Positions 31,881 to 41,702 of a stretch of DNA of 64,000 bases are shown here, piece after piece; the stretch's first letter is position 1, and the number at the start of each line of letters is the position of its first letter. A program made the position numbers and the translations under genes. The notes beneath the pieces are model-generated. The model saw only the letters and a list, made by a program, of their open reading frames with translations, searched no databases and was not told the DNA's origin. Origin of the DNA: Bacteroidales bacterium (GTDB lineage: Bacteria > Bacteroidota > Bacteroidia > Bacteroidales > UBA932); NCBI GenBank assembly GCA_012510445.1, contig JAAZIA010000020.1, positions 78,729 through 142,728 of the forward strand, in the 5' to 3' direction.

Positions 31881-33347
31881 CTACACCTCTTCTACAAAAA
31901 GAGCCCCTCCTTCAATGCGTACGACTTTTACTTTTGTGTTTTTGGTAATGTAACCTACGGCGGCACGAGCTTCTACCCAGCGATCGCCTATGCTTACTTT
32001 TCCGGAAGGTCTCAGGTCTGTAAAGGCTACGCCTTCCTGCCCTACTTCAATGTCTTTCAGCTGGGGAACTCCCACAAAACCTGTTTCTGTGGTTAAGTCG
32101 GTACGTAACGCAATGCGGTTGAACAACCGTGTAGGGAATAAGTAATGAACAGAGAGCAGCATACCGGTAAGTGAAGTCAACCCTGCTATAGATACAATAG
32201 CTACCGGGTTCAGGAGGGCATACCACGGGAAAGGACCTTTAAATTCAAAAATCCAGTTATCTACCATAACCAGCACCAAGCCGGCTGCTATGGTCAGTAT
32301 ACCTGTAATACCTAATACACCAAACCCCGGGGTTACAAAGATTTCTATCCCCAGCAACACAAGACCCACTACAATTATGATTACTTCCCAATACCGAGCA
32401 ATGCCTTCCAAAAACAACGGAGAAAAATAACCTATGGCACACAGTATGGCAACACCCAAAGGAAGCCCTACTCCCGGTGTCTTCAATTCAATGAAAACAC
32501 CCCCAATCATCCCCATTAATAACAACGCTTGCACCAATGGTAATAGAAAAAAACCAATGATTTTATCCAGCGTTGTTTCTTTATATTCATCTAATTCACA
32601 GTATTCATACCCCAGCACAGCAAGTGCCTCTTCTACATCGGCTGCCTGCCCCTGAGCAAACTCAATGGCAACGGCTTCTTTTGTAGTCAGGTTCAGCACC
32701 TTCTCTCCTTCTACCATTTGTTGAGCCAGTTCAGGATCCCTTCCCGTTTCCTCAGCAGTTGCCCGCATGAGCGAACGCATATATGACTGGTACTTTTCAG
32801 GCATGGGTTCTCCTGTTGGGCCTACTACGGTAGCTGAACCAATGGTAGAACCGGGAGCCATAACAATGTGGTCACACGCAATAGACAACAAAGCACCTGC
32901 CGAGGCAGCCTGATGATCAATAAAAGAGACCGTAACAAAAGGAGCTTCCATCAAAGCTGTCCGCATTTTTTCAGCTGCGTCCAAAGCTCCGCCAAAAGTA
33001 TTAAGACGCATCAAAAACACATCTGCCCTGCGGGCCTCCGCTTCTTTCAAGGCTTTTTCCAGCATTCTGGCAGATTTTGCGTGAATTTCGCTGTCAATCA
33101 CCACCATAAATACACGACATGCAGACGAATCAACAGCAGATAGAGGAACCGAATCAGCATCAGATGCCGGAATCTGCTCCCTCTCCTGTGAAAGAAAAAC
33201 CGGAGTCCATGCAACCGGACCTTGGGCAACTTGTACCAAAAACGCCGGTATCCGGCTTGCTGGAACTCCGGTAAGATTAATAAGAAAAGCCGACCCTGTA
33301 ATTACAGCAGACAGTACGAACCATAGAACAAGGCCTGAGCGTTTCAT
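31881..33347 (-). CDS. NfeD-type membrane serine protease (ClpP-class)
   Basis: 488 residues. After an N-terminal membrane segment comes a ClpP/SppA-like domain (about 75-250) with the nucleophile Ser in HQAASAGALLSIACD and a probable partner Lys in PEKYQSY. Four membrane helices follow (about 265-400; IIIVVGLVLLGIEIFVTPGFG is typical of NfeD). The C-terminal OB fold is about 415-488 (GVAFTDLRPSGKVSIGDRWVEA). Members are linked to membrane-protein quality control or lipid-raft-like microdomains. It starts 7 bp after the C69 dipeptidase gene. Confidence 0.87.
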   Translation of the reverse strand: MKRSGLVLWFVLSAVITGSAFLINLTGVPASRIPAFLVQVAQGPVAWTPVFLSQEREQIPASDADSVPLSAVDSSACRVFMVVIDSEIHAKSARMLEKALKEAEARRADVFLMRLNTFGGALDAAEKMRTALMEAPFVTVSFIDHQAASAGALLSIACDHIVMAPGSTIGSATVVGPTGEPMPEKYQSYMRSLMRATAEETGRDPELAQQMVEGEKVLNLTTKEAVAIEFAQGQAADVEEALAVLGYEYCELDEYKETTLDKIIGFFLLPLVQALLLMGMIGGVFIELKTPGVGLPLGVAILCAIGYFSPLFLEGIARYWEVIIIVVGLVLLGIEIFVTPGFGVLGITGILTIAAGLVLVMVDNWIFEFKGPFPWYALLNPVAIVSIAGLTSLTGMLLSVHYLFPTRLFNRIALRTDLTTETGFVGVPQLKDIEVGQEGVAFTDLRPSGKVSIGDRWVEARAAVGYITKNTKVKVVRIEGGALFVEEV

Positions 33348-33354
33348 TGTATTT

Positions 33355-35025
33355 TTATTTAGCTTCTAAAATTTTTCCGTGGTCTTTGGCTACGGCTTCT
33401 TTCCACTTTTGCGTGTAGCCTGCCTGAATGGGAGGCGCCGGGATACGCGGATCGTTACCGTTATTAGCAAAAGAACCATCGGGATTCTGACGTTTGGTAT
33501 TCCCGTCAATGTATTTGACCATCAAATACTTATCCAGCTTATTCCATTTCTCCAACAAAACCTCAGCCGCTTGTACGCTAAAATCTGTCAAGTACTCACG
33601 AGCCGCCTCTGGTGATTCTTTATACAGCTCCATAGCCACACGGTCTGCCAAAGCTGTTTTTTCTATCATTAGGTTTTCCCACTCATCTACAACCCCACGT
33701 ACTTCAATACCAATCTCGTTGTAACGCTGGTAAGCAAACTGAGCTACCCTGTTGAAAATCCAAAACAAAGACGTGTCTGAGTACTCAAGCATGCTTCCGT
33801 TCCCTTCCTCAATGCAATGCGCAATACGTTGCGATACGCTGTAGATGGGAATCAATGCAGAAGTACCGGCATCATCCACTCCAAACCAATACAATCCACC
33901 TAAATCCTGCGGCATATGGCTGCGGCACTGTCCAACGTACCACCAACCCGTTTGCTGAGTAACAATAGCCCTCTCGTTAACGTATGTTTTTCCATCCGCC
34001 TCGAAAGTAAGCGGTCTCCAACGGTAAGGCAAAGCATTTCCACCTGCTCCAATATCGCATGTCATATCCAAAGGCGTACCTCCATAATAATCACGCATCA
34101 TATCGGCAAGGTCTTTAACAGACAATTTTGTTTTAGGCTTGATGTACAAAGGCATTCTGTTGGAAAGATTATGCCCCATGGCATAGTCCAGGTATTTCTC
34201 CATACCGTCGTGGTACTTGTTATAGAAAGCCCATACACGTGCTTCGCAAAAACGAGCACCGCTAAAATCCACAGGAGCGTACACGTCAGAAAAACTAAAA
34301 TCCCTATCCCTACCGGAAAAAATCCCCACTTCTCGTGCATGAGAAATCACATCGGGACTGTACAGGCAGTTTTCCGGATCGTTAAAATCTATAGTAGTAA
34401 TCCGTGCTTGGTTGGCATGAGCACATATATAACCGTCGGGAATACGCTTGGCAACCCAAACAGCTCCTTTATTCACGTTTACTCCTTCTACCAAACGGGG
34501 CGCTTTTGCCATCACTTCCATCACCCACACCTCATTGGGGTCTGCAATGGTAAAAGACTCACCTCCGGAACCGTACCCATACGTTTGCATAAGGTGATCC
34601 ATCATAGCAATGGCTTCCCGGGCTGTTTTGCAACGCTGCAGAGTCACGTAAATTAAAGAACCGTAATCCATAATACCGTTTCTGTCACGAAACTCCCTGC
34701 GTCCTCCAAACGTTGTTTCTCCTATAAGTAATTGGTATTCGTTCATGTTTCCGGTAACTGAATACGTAACCGGTGCCTGAGGTATTTCCCCCTTATAGCG
34801 TCCGGTATCCCATTCGTATATTTTGAGCATGGTTCCTTCCGCCCATTTAGCGGCCGGCCAGAAATACAACTCTCCGTACAGCTGATGGGAATCGGCAGAA
34901 TACGTTACCATAATGGAGCCATCTGTAGAAGCTCCTTTTGTTACAATCAAGTTTGTGCACGGCCAAACAGTCCCTGCACTTACTATAACAGCCAACAGGC
35001 TTAAAAAACATTTTCTGATAGTCAT
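33355..35025 (-). CDS. C69 family dipeptidase
   Basis: 556 residues. A signal peptide (IRKCFLSLLAVIVSAGTVWP) precedes Cys23 in PCTNLIVTKGASTDGS; in this N-terminal nucleophile family the Cys exposed by cleavage is catalytic. The rest fits the peptidase_C69 fold (YGYGSGGESFTIADPNEVWVMEV). Such enzymes cleave dipeptides in the periplasm, consistent with the amino-acid fermenting style suggested by the S46 and M16 genes in this window. It is the upstream partner of the NfeD gene. Confidence 0.92.
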   Translation of the reverse strand: MTIRKCFLSLLAVIVSAGTVWPCTNLIVTKGASTDGSIMVTYSADSHQLYGELYFWPAAKWAEGTMLKIYEWDTGRYKGEIPQAPVTYSVTGNMNEYQLLIGETTFGGRREFRDRNGIMDYGSLIYVTLQRCKTAREAIAMMDHLMQTYGYGSGGESFTIADPNEVWVMEVMAKAPRLVEGVNVNKGAVWVAKRIPDGYICAHANQARITTIDFNDPENCLYSPDVISHAREVGIFSGRDRDFSFSDVYAPVDFSGARFCEARVWAFYNKYHDGMEKYLDYAMGHNLSNRMPLYIKPKTKLSVKDLADMMRDYYGGTPLDMTCDIGAGGNALPYRWRPLTFEADGKTYVNERAIVTQQTGWWYVGQCRSHMPQDLGGLYWFGVDDAGTSALIPIYSVSQRIAHCIEEGNGSMLEYSDTSLFWIFNRVAQFAYQRYNEIGIEVRGVVDEWENLMIEKTALADRVAMELYKESPEAAREYLTDFSVQAAEVLLEKWNKLDKYLMVKYIDGNTKRQNPDGSFANNGNDPRIPAPPIQAGYTQKWKEAVAKDHGKILEAK

Positions 35026-35094
35026 CGATAAAGATTTTTTTTAATGTACATTTTGTAAAATTACAAAAAACCAATTACATCAACGAAATTTTCT

Positions 35095-35102
35095 TACCTT
35101 TG
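35095..35102 (+). promoter_or_regulatory. -7 element of the M16 peptidase gene
   Basis: TACCTTTG matches the consensus and lies 32 bp before the ATG, in the 109-bp gap between divergent peptidase genes. No matching -33 element was found. Confidence 0.5.
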
Positions 35103-35134
35103 TTCATCAAAATTATTTCACAATCATCCTTATT

Positions 35135-37948
35135 ATGAGAAAATATTTAACAACCTTGATTGTTCTGCTTTTAGCAGGTATAACAGGTATTGCACAAATG
35201 GCCAATCCTCAGGAACCGCTTAAAAACGACCCTGCCATAAAAATTGGCAAGCTGGAGAACGGCCTCACTTATTATATCAGACACAATGCTAAACCAGAGC
35301 AACGTGCAGAGTTTTATCTCTTCACAAACGTAGGAGCCATACAGGAAAACGAACGCCAAGACGGATTGGCTCACTTTCTGGAGCATATGGCCCTTAACGG
35401 AACAAAAAACCTGCCCGGAAAAATGATGATCAACTATCTGGAAAGCATTGGTTGCAGTTTTGGTAGAAACATCAATGCTTCCACGGGTGTGGAACAAACC
35501 ATGTACATGTTAAATAACGTACCTATGTTGCGCGAAGGCGTATTGGATACGTGCCTGCTTATTTTGCACGACTACTCGTACTTTGTAAGCAACCTTCCGG
35601 AAGAAATCGACCTGGAACGCGGAGTTATCATTGAGGAATTGCGTACACGCAGAGACGCTCAATGGCGTATGTTTGAAGCCTCGCTCCCCTACCTGTACAA
35701 AGGTTCCAAATATGCAGAATGTAACCTTATTGGAACTATAGAAGGTATTTCCACCTTTCCTTACCATGAACTTGTAGAATTTTACGAAACATGGTATCGC
35801 CCGGACCACCAGGCCGTAATTATTGTAGGAGACATAGACGTAGATCAGGTATATAATAAACTGGTAGCACTTTTTGAAGACATACCTAAGCCGGATACGC
35901 CCAGTCCCAAGAAACTGATTCCCATTCCGGAAAACGACGATCCCATCATTGGGATTATTACCGATCCCGAAGCCCAGGGAACAAGTGTAACGTTTGTTAT
36001 CAAAACAGATCCCATACCCAACGAAATGCGTCCTTTGGGAATGATCTATATGGTGGATATGTTTAAATCGTTCATAACAAGAATGATGAACGACCGTTTT
36101 CAAGAAATAGCCAGCCAACCCAATGCGCCCTTCCTGGGTGCTAGTATGCAATTTGCATCCCTCACCACCTCTGCAGACGTTACTCTGTTTGCTGTAGCTG
36201 CCAAAGACGGAGAAAGTAGCCAATCCTTCCAGGCATTGCTCATGGAAGTAGAAAAAATGCGCCGCTACGGATTTACAGACTCCGAGCTGGAGCGTGCCAA
36301 AACCAACTACTTGCGTGGTCTGGAACGAGCAGCAGAAAATGCGCCGGATCGTATGAATGCAGAACTGGTACGTCCTATGATTAACCACTTTGCATATAAC
36401 CAACCCATTTTGGATCCTGCTTATGAACTGCAAGTTGCCCAAGGGTACATGCCGTTTATTCAACTGGATCAGCTCAACCAAATTGCAGCACAAGTTATCA
36501 CAGAAGAAAACCGGGTAGTGCTGGTCAACAGCCCCGAGCGGGAAGGATTGGCCATTCCCACAGAAGAAGAAGTGCAAGCCCTCATGGATTCTGTAGAAGA
36601 AATGGAACTGGAAGCTTACGAAGAAGAAGTATCTGACGAGCCTATTGTAGACGTACAGGCTATTGTTCCGGGAACCGTTGTTAAGGAAGAAGAAGGTGTT
36701 TTTGGCACCACCTTATGGAACCTTTCCAACGGCATCAAAGTAATAGTGAAGCCTACCGAGTATAGGAAAGACGAGGTGTTATTCACCCTTAAAAACGACG
36801 GCGGACATTCCATCATACCTGAAGAACTCCTTCCCTCTATTGAAAGCAATGTTTTCATGATGTGGAGTCAAAGCAGCGGTGTGGGTGCCTTTAGTCACAC
36901 AGCCTTAAAGCGTAAACTTACAGGAACCATAGTACAGGCCTCCCCATACCTGGACGGCTACAGCCACGGGATCAGTGGCAGCGCCTCTCCTCAAGATTTG
37001 GAAACATTGATGCAACTTGTTTACGCACATATTGTAACACCGCGCTTTGAAGAAAATGAATTCGAAGCTCCCATGGCACAATTACGGGCTATCGTTCCCA
37101 ATCTGGAACAAACGCCTGATTTTAAACTGCAAAAAGAGCTGGTAAAAACGTTGTTCAACAATAACCCCAGGAGCCAAATCGTATCTTCAGAATTGCTGGA
37201 CAAAATATCGCTGCAAAACATTGAAGAAGCCTACAAAACTTGTTTTGCCAACATGAACGGTGCTTTGGTAACTATTGTGGGCAATGTAGACCTGGAAACT
37301 CTAAAACCCTTGGTAGAACGTTACATCGGTTCTCTCCCCGCAGACTCACAACCGGCTACCTGGATTCCCAATGATAACCGCATTCAAAAAGGTAAAATAG
37401 ACAACCATTTCACTATAGAAATGGAGACTCCCAAAACTACCATCGTAAATGTTTACACGGCAGATATGGAGTACAACCTCAAAAATTCCATATATATGGA
37501 AGCTGTACAGTCCATCCTGAACATGGCCTATATCCAAAGCCTGCGAGAAGATGAAGGTGGAACGTACGGAGCTTCTGTACAGAAAATAATGGTAGATCGT
37601 CCTCAAGAATACGGTGCCATTATTATTGCCTTTGATACAGATCCGGAAAAACAGGAAAGAATGAGGCACATTGTAGAAGAAGACATAGTCAATGTGAGGG
37701 ACAACGGTCCCTCAGAAGAGTATGTTAACAAAACCATAGAAAACTTCTTGAAGAACCGTCAGGAAAACCTTATTGCCAATAGTTTTTGGAGGCAAGTAAT
37801 CACCAGTTATTACGACGACGGCATAGACACCTTCACAGACTACGAAAACATAGTCAAAGGACTAAAGCCGGCAACGTTGCAAGAATTTTTCAGGGACTTC
37901 CTCGGCCAGGGGAACTTCATAGATATCTCTATGTCTCCTGCTCTGTAA
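35135..37948 (+). CDS. M16 family zinc peptidase, secreted
   Basis: 937 residues, a complete two-module M16 protein. A signal peptide (MRKYLTTLIVLLLAGITGIAQ) is followed by the inverted zinc motif HFLEHM near residue 88 and the third ligand in the ERGVIIEELR region. Inactive M16_C modules and a second M16 pair lie in the C-terminal half, linked by an acidic Glu-rich stretch (about 475-510). It probably degrades peptides in the periplasm or at the outer membrane. Its 3' end overlaps the convergent methyltransferase gene by 20 bp. Confidence 0.93.
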   Translation: MRKYLTTLIVLLLAGITGIAQMANPQEPLKNDPAIKIGKLENGLTYYIRHNAKPEQRAEFYLFTNVGAIQENERQDGLAHFLEHMALNGTKNLPGKMMINYLESIGCSFGRNINASTGVEQTMYMLNNVPMLREGVLDTCLLILHDYSYFVSNLPEEIDLERGVIIEELRTRRDAQWRMFEASLPYLYKGSKYAECNLIGTIEGISTFPYHELVEFYETWYRPDHQAVIIVGDIDVDQVYNKLVALFEDIPKPDTPSPKKLIPIPENDDPIIGIITDPEAQGTSVTFVIKTDPIPNEMRPLGMIYMVDMFKSFITRMMNDRFQEIASQPNAPFLGASMQFASLTTSADVTLFAVAAKDGESSQSFQALLMEVEKMRRYGFTDSELERAKTNYLRGLERAAENAPDRMNAELVRPMINHFAYNQPILDPAYELQVAQGYMPFIQLDQLNQIAAQVITEENRVVLVNSPEREGLAIPTEEEVQALMDSVEEMELEAYEEEVSDEPIVDVQAIVPGTVVKEEEGVFGTTLWNLSNGIKVIVKPTEYRKDEVLFTLKNDGGHSIIPEELLPSIESNVFMMWSQSSGVGAFSHTALKRKLTGTIVQASPYLDGYSHGISGSASPQDLETLMQLVYAHIVTPRFEENEFEAPMAQLRAIVPNLEQTPDFKLQKELVKTLFNNNPRSQIVSSELLDKISLQNIEEAYKTCFANMNGALVTIVGNVDLETLKPLVERYIGSLPADSQPATWIPNDNRIQKGKIDNHFTIEMETPKTTIVNVYTADMEYNLKNSIYMEAVQSILNMAYIQSLREDEGGTYGASVQKIMVDRPQEYGAIIIAFDTDPEKQERMRHIVEEDIVNVRDNGPSEEYVNKTIENFLKNRQENLIANSFWRQVITSYYDDGIDTFTDYENIVKGLKPATLQEFFRDFLGQGNFIDISMSPAL

Positions 37949-38771
37949 AGTCCCACAACATATGAATCCAAACAGGGCTCTTATCGGGTCCTGTTTTATT
38001 TTGTATAAACTCCAAACCTTTGGCCAACAGGCAAGCCATCCGTGAAAAAAAAGGTAGTTTTGGTTTTACCAGCTTGGCACCGCAATGGACACAAGGTTCT
38101 TCCTGCTCGTAAGACCCGTAAGGAAAACCAAACCGTTTGTACAAAGCATGAGAGAGCCGATTGGTCTTATACACCCCTTTTCCTGCAAAGTCTAGGCGGG
38201 AAAAAGGCCTGTCCCCAAAAAGAGAAAGCAAGCGCTCCCTGTCAAAAGAATGTACGTGTCCCGTTGTGGGATTTATTGTGCCACAATGCACACAACGCAT
38301 GGCATGAACACGCAAGTCTTGCTTGTAAGGCACACCAATGAGCAGATACCTGCGTGTTACCCTCAAAAGTTCTTCACACGCCACTTCCAGCTTCTCTGCA
38401 GGAATGTGTTCCAACACCTCGGTACATACCACCAAATCAAAAGAGCGTGAAGCAAACTCCAAACCGGTAACATCTCCTTGTACGCACATAACACGCGGGT
38501 GCTCAATGGCAGGCAAGTGCAGATCCAGTGCCGTTACCCGGGGAAACCTCTCTGCCAACAAACACGTGATATACCCGTCTCGGCACCCCACCTCCAGCAC
38601 TGTTTGTACACCTTCTCTATCGGCAAGTTGTACAGATTGCTCTGCAACACTATCTGCTGTGCCACCGCTCGCATTATCTGCTGCGTGCCCGGCAGGCGGC
38701 AGCATCTGCAAGAGAGACTCTACGCGTTTGCGCTCCTTCTCTTTACGTCTGTATTGCTTTACGTCAAACAT
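37929..38771 (-). CDS. SAM-dependent methyltransferase (class I) with Cys-rich motifs
   Basis: 280 residues. SAM-binding motif VLEVGCRDGYITCLLAERFP and post-motifs CVQGDV and FDLVVCTEVLEHIP. A CVHCGTxxxxxGHVHSF segment and a second CVHCGAKL pair may bind zinc. An Ala/Gly/Gln-rich stretch of about 28 residues (about 25-52) precedes motif I and looks like another low-complexity insertion. It overlaps the upstream glycosyltransferase by 8 bp; the pair probably modifies a cell-surface glycan or lipid. Confidence 0.82.
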   Translation of the reverse strand: MFDVKQYRRKEKERKRVESLLQMLPPAGHAADNASGGTADSVAEQSVQLADREGVQTVLEVGCRDGYITCLLAERFPRVTALDLHLPAIEHPRVMCVQGDVTGLEFASRSFDLVVCTEVLEHIPAEKLEVACEELLRVTRRYLLIGVPYKQDLRVHAMRCVHCGTINPTTGHVHSFDRERLLSLFGDRPFSRLDFAGKGVYKTNRLSHALYKRFGFPYGSYEQEEPCVHCGAKLVKPKLPFFSRMACLLAKGLEFIQNKTGPDKSPVWIHMLWDFTEQET

Positions 38772-39771
38772 GTTTCATTTGTACAGAAAGTCTGCGGAAC
38801 AGTTGAAAATAAGGAAAAACTACCGTTCCCATACGCAGGTGTAGGTGTAAAAGAAGTCCGCAAATACGTATAAATCCCAACGACTGTTCTTCACAGTATT
38901 TCAAAAACCGCAATAAAATTTCGCTAGAAAAATTCCGGGAAACAAACAACTTTACCTGCTTGTTTTTATCATGCAATGCGGCACACCATAACAGTATATC
39001 ACGCACAGATAAATTGCGTACTCCAATTCCCACCAATTGCAGGTGGGCTTGCAACTGGTCTTCCAAGGGTATAAAGCCCAGCCGCTGCAAAAGCACCTTA
39101 TAAATACTTACTGCATAATTTTCCTGCATAGGTAAATGAGCTGCTGAAATCTGACCGGAACTCCTACGGTAATACGTAAAGTATTTTGGCAGAAGGGTGA
39201 AGTGGCCATTAAAAACTGCCCTGCTCCACAACTCAAAATCATGAGCAGCCTTAAGCCGAGGGTTGTACCACAAGTCTTTTTCTACCAAGAAAGAACGCCT
39301 GAGCATCATGGAAGAATGAACAAAAGAACAGCGGAAAAAAGTGGAGCATTTAATGGATTCCGGTTGTAAGGGAAAACGCAGTTTCTTTAGCGGAACACCC
39401 TCGCTATCTGTTTCATAGACATACGTTCCTACTCCCGCCACTTTCCGGTTCTCTTCCATAAAGCGTACCTGAGACTCAAGCTTCCCCGGATCCCAAAAAT
39501 CGTCTGCATCCAAAATGGCTACATACTTTCTTCTCGATTCTTTTATAGCTCTGTTCCTGGAAAATGCTGCCCCGCTGCGCTTTTCATTTCTCAACACCTT
39601 AAGGCGTTTGTCTTTGTACTGTGCTAATACCTCAAACGTACCGTCATCCGACGCATCATCTACTACCACTACCTCATAATCCCCATACGTTTGGGAAAAC
39701 ACACTCTTTATTGCACGGGGAATGAATTCGCGGGCATTGTATGCCGCCATAATGACAGAAACCATATACAA
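38764..39771 (-). CDS. Glycosyltransferase family 2
   Basis: 335 residues with a GT-A fold at the N terminus: VSVIMAAYNAREFIPRAIKSV, VVVDDASDDGT, and the DxD-like AILDADDFWDP. The C-terminal 120 residues lack recognisable domains. These enzymes transfer a sugar from a nucleotide donor to a surface glycan or lipid carrier; donor and acceptor cannot be read. It is coupled to the methyltransferase by an 8-bp overlap and starts 31 bp after gap. Confidence 0.88.
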   Translation of the reverse strand: MYMVSVIMAAYNAREFIPRAIKSVFSQTYGDYEVVVVDDASDDGTFEVLAQYKDKRLKVLRNEKRSGAAFSRNRAIKESRRKYVAILDADDFWDPGKLESQVRFMEENRKVAGVGTYVYETDSEGVPLKKLRFPLQPESIKCSTFFRCSFVHSSMMLRRSFLVEKDLWYNPRLKAAHDFELWSRAVFNGHFTLLPKYFTYYRRSSGQISAAHLPMQENYAVSIYKVLLQRLGFIPLEDQLQAHLQLVGIGVRNLSVRDILLWCAALHDKNKQVKLFVSRNFSSEILLRFLKYCEEQSLGFIRICGLLLHLHLRMGTVVFPYFQLFRRLSVQMKHV

Positions 39772-39802
39772 ATATAAGGTAAGCTGTCAGAATACCAAAG
39801 GG

Positions 39803-40876
<1,074 letters not shown>

Positions 40877-40880
40877 TCAT

Positions 40881-40888
40881 TAAATTTG
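40881..40888 (+). promoter_or_regulatory. -7 element of surE
   Basis: TAAATTTG ends 6 bp before the surE ATG at 40895. A start site about 7 nt downstream would give an essentially leaderless mRNA. No -33 match. Confidence 0.5.
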
Positions 40889-40894
40889 TATCTT

Positions 40895-41683
40895 ATGCAA
40901 ATTCTCATAACAAACGACGACGGATATACCTCAAAAGGGTTAGAAGCACTTATAAAAATGGCAGAAGGCCTGGGAGAAATCACGGTAGTAGCACCGCAGC
41001 ACCCTCAAAGTGCCATGTCTAATGCCGTGAGTTTTGGCAAACTTCTACGAATGAAAACGGTTCAAAATCCTCACAATAGCACCCGAAATGACATCCGGCA
41101 CCACTACTGCTCCGGCACCCCTACAGATTGCATTAAAATAGCCCTGAATATACTTTTTAAAGAACGCAAACCGGATTTCATTTTATCGGGGATCAACCAC
41201 GGTTTTAACGGATCCACTGCAGTCGTTTACTCGGGAACTTTGGCTGCCACTCGTGAAGGAGTTCTCAACAACATCCCTTCCATTGCGTTTAGTCTGAACG
41301 ACCATCACCCAGATGCAGATTTCAGTGCCAGCATACACTACGGCAGACAGATTTTAGAAAAATTTATAGAGAGTCCTCCCAATTCCTATACCTATGTAAA
41401 CGTGAATTTTCCCAAAGGCAGCATTGAAGAAATCAAAGGAATACGGTTTTGCCGCTTTGGTATGGGATCCTGGATAAAAGAGATTGAAACACGCCGTGAT
41501 CCTTACGGACACCCCTATTACTGGATGGTAGGAGAATACAAAAATTTAGAGCCCAACGCTCCCGATTGTGACCAAAATCTTTTAGCAGACAACTATGTGA
41601 CTGTAGTGCCTCATAAAATAGACAATACTAACTATCCTGAACTGGAACGCATGAAAAACATGTGGAAAGACCTTACGCAGTAA
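40895..41683 (+). CDS. surE: 5'/3'-nucleotidase SurE
   Basis: 262 residues from the ATG at 40895; a longer frame beginning 42 bp upstream is rejected because SurE proteins start directly at ILITNDDG and a -7 element lies between. The metal-binding NDDGYTSKG, SGINHGFNGSTAVVYSGTLAATREG and the conserved CSGTPTDC are present. SurE dephosphorylates nucleoside monophosphates. It precedes the lpxB-ogt fusion by 19 bp. Confidence 0.95.
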   Translation: MQILITNDDGYTSKGLEALIKMAEGLGEITVVAPQHPQSAMSNAVSFGKLLRMKTVQNPHNSTRNDIRHHYCSGTPTDCIKIALNILFKERKPDFILSGINHGFNGSTAVVYSGTLAATREGVLNNIPSIAFSLNDHHPDADFSASIHYGRQILEKFIESPPNSYTYVNVNFPKGSIEEIKGIRFCRFGMGSWIKEIETRRDPYGHPYYWMVGEYKNLEPNAPDCDQNLLADNYVTVVPHKIDNTNYPELERMKNMWKDLTQ

Positions 41684-41702
41684 AGGAACAACTTACAATA
41701 TT

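Noticed and set aside
35510..36577. Long antisense frame (355 codons) opposite the M16 peptidase
   Set aside because: Cys/His/Phe-rich product without domains, mirrors the codon pattern of the strongly supported peptidase, and has no -7 element; a shadow.
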